9,607 nucleotides of DNA from DASZXJ01 sp035545895 (lineage in GTDB: Bacteria; Planctomycetota; Phycisphaerae; Tepidisphaerales; Tepidisphaeraceae): positions 1-9,607 of the forward strand of contig DASZXJ010000225.1 in NCBI GenBank assembly GCA_035545895.1, given 5' to 3'. Of this stretch, positions 6,060 through 9,607 are shown one piece after another; within the stretch, counting starts at the first letter, position 1, and every line of letters starts with the position of its first letter. Below the pieces are notes generated by a model that was given only the letters and a program-made list of their open reading frames with translations, did not search any database and was not told the DNA's origin. The position numbers and the translations under genes were made by a program.

Positions 6060-6953
6060 ATGAGTTTGTTCTCTCCATCCTCAATGCCAGACTCCGGAGC
6101 CAAACCGACAGCCCTGTTTGGCTATGACATCATCGAAAACATCGGTGAGGGCGCCGGCAGCACCATCTACGCTGTAAGTCATATACAGACCAAGCAGTTG
6201 TATGCCCTGAAACACGTCATCCGAAAGACCGACAAGCACGCTCGTTTTATCGAGCAGCTTGAAAGCGAATTCGAGGTCGGCCGAAAGGTCAACCATCCCA
6301 AGCTGCGTCGGGTCGTCGATTATCAAACGAAAAAGACCATGCTCGGTAAGATCACCGAAGCCGCTCTGATCATGGAATTGTTCGATGGCCTGCCTCTGGA
6401 CGTCAACCTTCCGCGAGGCATGGGCCAGTTGCTCGAGTGCTTCATTCAGACCGGCCAGGCTTTGGAAGCCATGCATGCCTCCGGTTTTGTTCATTGCGAT
6501 CTCAAGCCCAACAACATCCTGCTGGATCGTGATTTCAACGTCAAAGTAATCGACCTCGGCCAAGGCTGCCCGGTTGGCACGAAGAAAGACCGCATTCAGG
6601 GAACGCCCGACTACATCGCTCCCGAGCAGGTGAAATGCCTGCCCGTCACGTTCCAGACCGACATTTACAATCTCGGCGCGACGATGTACTGGGCGCTGTG
6701 TGGCCGAAAGATGCCCACGCTTTTCACCATCCAAAAGGGTGAAAACAGCATCCTCTCGGATGATCTAATTCCAGGCCCGCACGTGGTTAATCCGCTCGTG
6801 CCGGAATCGCTTTCCAATTTCGTGATGGAATGCGTCCGCATCAATCCGAAGAAGCGTCCTGCGGATATGCAGGAAGTCGTTCGGCGTCTGGAAATCATCC
6901 AGCACGTCGTCGAGCGTGACGCCGCCAACGCCCGAAACTTCGGCGCCGCCTGA
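6060..6953 (+). CDS. Soluble Ser/Thr protein kinase, non-RD type
   Basis: A compact 297-residue Hanks-type kinase that transfers phosphate from ATP to Ser/Thr of unknown targets. The glycine loop GEGAGS is at about 29-34, the ATP-anchoring lysine is Lys51 (YALK), and the catalytic loop HCDLKPNN carries Asp147. The metal-binding DLG carries Asp165, in place of the usual DFG. The activation and P+1 region GTPDYIAPEQ is near 181-190, and the large-lobe helices run to the end. All catalytic residues are present, so it should be active. HCD instead of HRD makes it a non-RD kinase, which usually does not need activation-loop phosphorylation. No transmembrane helix, PASTA or other sensor domain follows the kinase fold, unlike most planctomycete kinases. 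ATG 6060 is used; ATG 6084 (MPDSGAKP) is possible, and neither has a strong SD (GGATA at 6046-6050 is distant). It stands alone, after the structured gap. Confidence 0.88.
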   Translation: MSLFSPSSMPDSGAKPTALFGYDIIENIGEGAGSTIYAVSHIQTKQLYALKHVIRKTDKHARFIEQLESEFEVGRKVNHPKLRRVVDYQTKKTMLGKITEAALIMELFDGLPLDVNLPRGMGQLLECFIQTGQALEAMHASGFVHCDLKPNNILLDRDFNVKVIDLGQGCPVGTKKDRIQGTPDYIAPEQVKCLPVTFQTDIYNLGATMYWALCGRKMPTLFTIQKGENSILSDDLIPGPHVVNPLVPESLSNFVMECVRINPKKRPADMQEVVRRLEIIQHVVERDAANARNFGAA

Positions 6954-7162
6954 TCATTTCCTTAAAATCTCGGCTGCCCTGCAGCCTTCAACGAAAGCGA
7001 ATGAGCGAGTTGATCCGTAGGAGGGTACGGAGAGACGTGGTATCGTTCGCTGGCCCGCATATTTCATCATTTTCCCAGCCGCTGCTATAGCGCGACGGCC
7101 CTACTTCCTGTAGTTTCGGGAGTTACCACACAACCGAACCAACAGACAAGCAAGGCCGTCAC
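6954..7162. other. Gap after the kinase with small hairpins
   Basis: No convincing gene is visible. Besides the hairpin listed next, CCGTA (7015-7019) pairs with TACGG (7026-7030) around the loop GGAGGG, which is itself SD-like. A 29-codon frame at 7001-7090 uses no recognisable motif. GACGGCC (7094-7100) and GGCCGTC (7154-7160) are 7-base inverted repeats that flank the stretch just before the transposase remnant and might relate to its end. Confidence 0.4.
6972..6986 (+). terminator. Weak hairpin terminator after the kinase
   Basis: GGCTGC (6972-6977) and GCAGCC (6981-6986) form a perfect 6-bp stem with a CCT loop, 18 bases after the kinase stop. Only TTC follows, so intrinsic termination would be weak. 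Confidence 0.35.
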
Positions 7163-7276
7163 GTGACAGACTGAGACTGTAACTCCACTCCTATCACCTT
7201 TTCCAGCTTTGGACGCAGGCCCGTACTGGCGGATTTTGCCGGCGGATCGATTACCTCCGATGCGCTGGCGCTGCTC
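7163..7276 (+). pseudogene. IS1380-type transposase, start-proximal remnant
   Basis: Reading from GTG 7163 gives VTD, a stop codon (TGA 7172-7174), and then a stretch ending in RRPVLADFAGGSITSDALALL. The motif DFxGGxITSDAxxLL is what I recognise as the N-terminal signature of IS1380-family transposases (family form roughly DFDGGxITSDAGALLLRE). The frame then runs into TGA at 7283-7285 after leaving the motif, and nothing of the catalytic domain is present. It is a dead fragment of under 40 codons, with both an early nonsense codon and loss of all downstream sequence. The match is from memory of the family and is not a search result. Confidence 0.6.
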
Positions 7277-7278
7277 AT

Positions 7279-7431
7279 CTTGGCAATCTGAACAACAATG
7301 GCCTGCTTACTATCTATGACGGACGCGGCTTGATCGTCGATCTAAACACGGTGTTGCCCGAACCGGGATCGCTCAGCATTCTTGCGACAATTAGCGCCAC
7401 CTTTCTGGTCCGGCGACGGAAAATAAATTAA
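7279..7431 (+). pseudogene. C-terminus of a PEP-CTERM exported protein
   Basis: The frame ending at TAA 7429-7431 reads LGNLNNNGLLTIYDGRG, then VLPEPGSLSILATISATFLV and RRRKIN at the end. This is a textbook PEP-CTERM sorting tail: Pro-Glu-Pro motif, about 15 hydrophobic residues, then a basic cluster at the extreme C-terminus. Such tails are recognised by exosortase-type enzymes and are abundant in Planctomycetota and other diderms. No start codon or signal peptide exists upstream in this frame, which is closed by TAA at 7180-7182. Upstream it runs out of frame through the transposase remnant. The gene has therefore lost its 5' part at a junction near 7277. Confidence 0.75.
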
Positions 7432-7520
7432 ACAGCACCCGCTGAGTTTATTTAATGAATACTGCGCACTCGCCCTCGAACTGTGCACCGGATACCCGTC
7501 AAGCCTCTAGGTCCGTACCG

Positions 7521-7850
7521 CTATCGAAGGTTCATTGAGTTTGGCCCCTTGACCTCGCGCCACTCACTGACTCCCAAGTAGCCTGATAGCAACTGCAATG
7601 CTATGGCTTTGTTTAGACGATCATTTTTAGGAAAGAAGACATTGATTCCAATCGCTCCACTCTCCCATTTAATGTCTGCCTTGATCTGTGGATGTGCGAT
7701 TGGACGACGAATGAATATGAAAATTCTCCAGTCCTGCTCCGGAAGACGGTAGACGCCTTCGACAAAGTCCATTTCATCTTTCATTTTCAAATCAAAACTG
7801 ATTTCTGCTGTCATAATACAGGTTGCTGAAGCCAAATATCGCAGCTTCAC
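7521..7850 (-). CDS. Uncharacterised small protein, second gene of a pair
   Basis: A 109-residue protein from GTG 7850, or 97 residues from the in-frame ATG at 7814 (MTAEISFDLKMKDEMDF). I do not recognise the family. It has no signal peptide, no membrane segment and no cysteine cluster. Predicted character is mixed alpha/beta: a strand-rich middle (WRIFIFIRRPI, then AIGINVFFPKN), a helix (LNKAIALQLLSGYLGV) and a conserved-looking end (SEWREVKGPNSMNLR). The composition is coherent enough for a real folded protein. It lies 26 bases after the upstream gene on the same strand, so the two are probably co-transcribed. No clear SD precedes either start. The DNA is more A/T-rich than the bamA-lpxD block, which suggests acquisition. 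An immunity-type or other small accessory protein is possible but unproven. Confidence 0.6.
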   Translation of the reverse strand: MKLRYLASATCIMTAEISFDLKMKDEMDFVEGVYRLPEQDWRIFIFIRRPIAHPQIKADIKWESGAIGINVFFPKNDRLNKAIALQLLSGYLGVSEWREVKGPNSMNLR

Positions 7851-7876
7851 CTCGGTCTATCACGGTCAAGGTTGCT

Positions 7877-8281
7877 TTATTCCAAAGCTTTCTGCAAATC
7901 TTTAGGCGAGTTTACAAGTAGGTGATGAATTTGTTCCAAAAGACTCCGTACGTCAATTCTTAAAGCACCCACTATTGTTTGGAATTCCCAATCATAAATT
8001 CGAGTTCCATTTGCGACATGGCTCATCGCATTGACCAGAATTAAAGCTTCGTGTTTAGATAAAACCACCACAAACGTATCGCTCTCCATAGAGTTCAAAA
8101 TTAAGCCAATCTTTTCACTGAGACGGCGGGCATCTAACTTGTCGCAACTAAATCGTATTCGAAAATCCTCGTCCGAGCCGATAATGGGAGTAATATGCCC
8201 CATACTTGCGAGGAGAATTCGCAAGTCTGCACGGGTTACCTGAATTTGAAATCGCTCATCTAGCAGTTGCAAAAGCTTCAT
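7877..8281 (-). CDS. Uncharacterised small protein, first gene of a pair
   Basis: A 134-residue protein from ATG 8281; an in-frame stop lies four codons upstream, so this is the first possible ATG. No SD is visible. It appears soluble, with an N-terminal helical stretch (MKLLQLLDERFQIQVTRADL), a strand region (EDFRIRFSCDKLDARR) and a C-terminal segment LSKHEALILVNAMSHVANG, followed by YDWEFQTIVGA and a leucine-rich helix. That last segment resembles a pattern I recall from short uncharacterised bacterial proteins (NALxEVxNG, then EFxTxxG, then a helix), but I cannot name the family. It is followed after 26 bases by a second small gene and is A/T-rich relative to the left block. It lies between two sets of IS remnants, which fits an acquired accessory unit. 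Confidence 0.65.
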   Translation of the reverse strand: MKLLQLLDERFQIQVTRADLRILLASMGHITPIIGSDEDFRIRFSCDKLDARRLSEKIGLILNSMESDTFVVVLSKHEALILVNAMSHVANGTRIYDWEFQTIVGALRIDVRSLLEQIHHLLVNSPKDLQKALE

Positions 8282-8463
8282 TCTGGGCCACTACAACATG
8301 TGAACTAAGGATAGCCGGTTTTGCTTTTCCGTTACGACATCTATTCATGAATCATGAAGCCTATTAAGAGCTTCCGGGAAAAGGGGTTTGCCGTCGTCGT
8401 CGAGACTGATGCCGCTGATTTGACCATATGTATCATCTTGTTATGCGATTAGGTCCATCTAAA
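8282..8463. other. Gap between the small-gene pair and the IS630 remnant
   Basis: This stretch should hold the promoter of the leftward pair, but no convincing -35/-10 combination is visible on the minus strand. On the plus strand a 32-codon frame (8354-8452, MKPIKSFREKGFAVVVETDA) has native-looking codons but no SD and no partner. It may be the start of a gene cut by the neighbouring IS. Confidence 0.4.
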
Positions 8464-9218
8464 TAGCTCCCCTTGAAACAGAAAGTGGCTCGGGCCAAGG
8501 TAGTCGTTGCTGAAGCAACACCCTTGGAGGTCCCGAGCCATGGACGGCAGTATTGTCCTGGGCTCCAGCGAACGCAAGCGGCTTTTGGGAATCTATCGCG
8601 GGAAGGAGGAACACCCCGCACAGGTTCGGCTGAGAGCGCAGATCATCTTATTGTTAGCAGACGGGCATTCCTGGAGCCTGATCGGGGATGTGCTGTTCTG
8701 TTCGAGCGCGACGATCGATCGCTGGAAGGAGCGGTTTGAGTCCGGTGGCATTGACGCGTTGCTGGAGGAGCGTCGTGGCCGGGTCGCCACGCTGCTGGTG
8801 GGCTGGGGATGGCTGCTGGTTCACTGGGTCAAGAGGCTCTCGCCGCGTGATTTTGGATACTGCCGCAGCCGCTGGTGCTGCGGGACCTTGGCGTTGGTGC
8901 TGCTGGAGGTGCACCGGGTGAAGGTCAGTGTCGAGACGGTGCGGCGATGTCTGCACAGCCAGAACCTGGTGTGGCGTCGTCCCCGACCGGTGCTGGGCAA
9001 GCATGACCCGCGGCGGGCGTGGAAGCTGCGGAAGATCCGGGAATTATTGCGGGATTTGCCCGAGGATGAGGCGGCGGTGTTCCAGGATGAAGTCGATTTG
9101 AACCTCAACCCGGATATCGGCTGCATGTGGATGGAGAAAGGGCAGCAGGCCGAGGTGATCACGCCGGGCGACAACGTCAAGCGGTATCTGTCCGGGTCGA
9201 TGAGCTGGCGGACGGGAG
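8464..9218 (+). mobile_element. IS630-family element, 3' truncated
   Basis: The element holds an IS630-type transposase gene preceded by a long hairpin. Its left boundary is inferred to be the TA at 8464-8465, ahead of GCTCCCCTTGAAACAG, because IS630 elements insert at TA; the terminal repeat cannot be verified without the other end. The right end is lost: the transposase homology stops after SWRTG near 9215, where sequence of an oppositely oriented IS66-type ORF begins. The copy cannot move by itself. Confidence 0.65.
8487..8539 (+). promoter_or_regulatory. Three-tier hairpin covering the transposase SD and abutting its ATG
   Basis: GGCTCGGG (8487-8494) pairs with CCCGAGCC (8532-8539), CCAAGG (8495-8500) with CCTTGG (8522-8527), and GTTGC (8506-8510) with GCAAC (8515-8519) around a TGAA loop: 19 bp in all. 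The SD GGAGGT (8526-8531) is partly in the middle stem and partly in the AGGT bulge, eight bases from ATG 8540, which follows the stem directly. An RNA that contains the whole hairpin would hide the SD and slow initiation. Confidence 0.7.
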
Positions 9219-9259
9219 CATGGCCGTCACGGCGCCGGATCTCGGCACGCCAGAAGTAG
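8540..9259 (+). pseudogene. IS630-family transposase, truncated
   Basis: Starts at ATG 8540 after an SD GGAGGT with eight-base spacing; the in-frame TTG 8507 lies in the hairpin loop and is not preferred. The helix-turn-helix is at about residues 34-80 (AQIILLLADGHSWSLIGDVL, then DRWKERFESGGIDALLEE). The central region (SPRDFGYCRSRW, then VSVETVRRCLHSQNLVWRRP) matches IS630-type transposases. The DDE_3 catalytic domain begins with FQDEVDLNLNP, giving the first acid Asp183, followed by GCMWMEKGQQAEVITPGDN and KRYLSGSMSWRTG. Homology ends there. The final 14 or so codons (AWPSRRRISARQK) are read from an antisense IS66-type ORF. The second and third catalytic acids, expected downstream, are missing, so the product of about 239 residues cannot transpose. 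It could still bind DNA through its helix-turn-helix. Confidence 0.85.
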
Positions 9260-9408
9260 AAGGCGGTCTCCTTGAGCCGATGGGCGGCGCAGAACTCGCG
9301 TACGCTCTGCCCGCTGGCGGCGAATTGTTTGAGAAGCAGACGCCAGGACTGTTCCCTGGCCGGATCACGATGCGGACCTTTGTCAGCGGGAGGTGAATTG
9401 CTCTTCAT
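9219..9408 (-). pseudogene. IS66-type accessory protein (TnpA-like), N-terminal part
   Basis: From ATG 9408 the frame reads MKSNSPPADKGPHRDP, then WRLLLKQFAASGQSVREFC, AAHRLKETAFYFWRAEI and RRRDGHAP. The pattern (W..L...F..SG.SVREFCA..RL...AFYFWR.E) is the helix-turn-helix region of the small ORF that opens IS66 elements. It helps transposition and is normally followed by tnpB and the large transposase tnpC. After GHAP the frame stays open to 8821, but that part is only antisense of the IS630 gene. The real protein is thus cut after about 60 codons. No SD is visible, and ATG 9408 overlaps the TGA of the interrupted gene upstream (ATGA). Confidence 0.7.
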
Positions 9409-9442
9409 GCTGGCAGTGTGACGTGGCCACAGTCCGAATTAC
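9219..9442 (-). mobile_element. IS66-family element, left-end remnant
   Basis: On the minus strand the segment begins with GTAATTCGGACTGTGG at 9442; IS66 ends typically begin GTAA. It contains the start of the accessory ORF and is cut near 9219 by the junction with the IS630 remnant. The end at 9442 is adjacent to a coding frame from outside the window, as expected of an insertion into a gene. The other end and the target duplication cannot be seen. Confidence 0.5.
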
Positions 9443-9607
9443 AGATGCGGTTGGTCGAACGCACACCGAAATGAAAGCCACTTGAGGTGTCCGCGCTGGA
9501 CGGATCATAAAAACTGCCAAGCTGCACCTTCAAAAAGCCATCTTCCAGTTGCGTGCTGCTGATCGTGGCACTTGGAGCGATGTTGTACACCCAGGATTCA
9601 TTGCCGA
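9405..9607 (-). pseudogene. Unrecognised gene, partial, interrupted by the IS66 end
   Basis: The frame is open from the right edge and ends at TGA 9405-9407. It reads GNESWVYNIAPSATISSTQL, then a stretch including VQLGSFYDPSSADTSSGFHF, GVRSTNRI. I do not recognise it. Its Ser/Thr-rich, strand-like character suits an exported or surface protein, which is inference. Codons downstream of GVRSTNRI (from about 9442 leftward) coincide with the inferred IS66 end, so the last dozen residues (CNSDCGHVTLPA) are probably IS-derived and the native C-terminus is lost. Its 5' part lies beyond the window. Confidence 0.5.

Noticed and set aside
5849..6127. 92-codon plus-strand frame before the kinase, and the 72-codon minus frame opposite it
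   Set aside because: Both cross the palindrome cluster, overlap the kinase start and lack SD, motifs and coding composition.
7001..7090. 29-codon ATG frame after the kinase
   Set aside because: No SD, no recognisable motif, and it overlaps small hairpins. It is in the same frame as the IS1380 remnant but separated from it by stops.
7091..7162. GACGGCC/GGCCGTC pair as a terminal inverted repeat of the IS1380 element
   Set aside because: The 7-base arms sit on the same side of the transposase start and cannot be the two ends of the element. They are too short to assign without a complete copy.
6954..8463. CRISPR array or tandem repeat array
   Set aside because: I looked for regularly spaced repeats in the A/T-rich region on both strands and found only isolated short palindromes, with no repeat-spacer pattern.
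8821..9218. Continuation of the IS66-type minus frame to 195 codons
   Set aside because: Past GHAP it is the exact antisense of the IS630 transposase gene, so the open frame is fortuitous.

Overview
The window reads as a bacterial chromosome segment from a diderm, most likely a planctomycete (Phycisphaerae-like). This is inferred from four things seen together: outer-membrane genes (bamA, ompH/skp, lpxD), a VWA protein of a type common in Planctomycetota, a soluble Ser/Thr kinase, and the C-terminus of a PEP-CTERM exported protein. No rRNA or other definitive taxonomic marker is present.

Left part (1-5671): conserved, all on the + strand. A G/C-rich set of overlapping palindromes (1-60) precedes a complete MIDAS-containing VWA protein (100-1284). 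A 9-bp perfect hairpin (1307-1328) separates it from a sigma70-like promoter (1338-1365). That promoter feeds bamA (five POTRA domains plus barrel) and ompH/skp, whose strong Shine-Dalgarno (SD) sequence follows bamA closely. A hairpin with a T-run (4452-4501) lies between ompH and lpxD. lpxD begins at ATG 4514; an upstream in-frame TTG lies inside this hairpin and is rejected. A tRNA-Arg(CCG) gene (5598-5671) closes the block. BamA folds outer-membrane proteins, Skp/OmpH escorts them through the periplasm, and LpxD makes acylated glucosamine for lipid A, so these three genes build the outer membrane.

Middle (5672-6953): an A/T-rich, hairpin-rich gap of about 390 bases leads to a compact cytoplasmic Ser/Thr kinase with a non-RD catalytic loop (HCD in place of HRD).

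Right part (6954-9607): an eroded accessory region. It holds a start-proximal remnant of an IS1380-type transposase joined directly to the tail of a PEP-CTERM gene. Next come two small uncharacterised genes on the - strand that look like a two-gene operon and are visibly more A/T-rich. An IS630-type transposase follows, truncated before two of its three catalytic acids, with its SD and start codon at the base of a long hairpin. It is joined head-on to a truncated IS66-type accessory ORF. The outer end of the IS66 remnant appears to interrupt a host gene that runs off the right edge.

No complete new system is evident. The observations most worth a second look are the transposase hairpin that covers its SD, the two-gene unit at 7521-8281, the chimeric IS and PEP-CTERM junctions, and the structured leader of the non-RD kinase.
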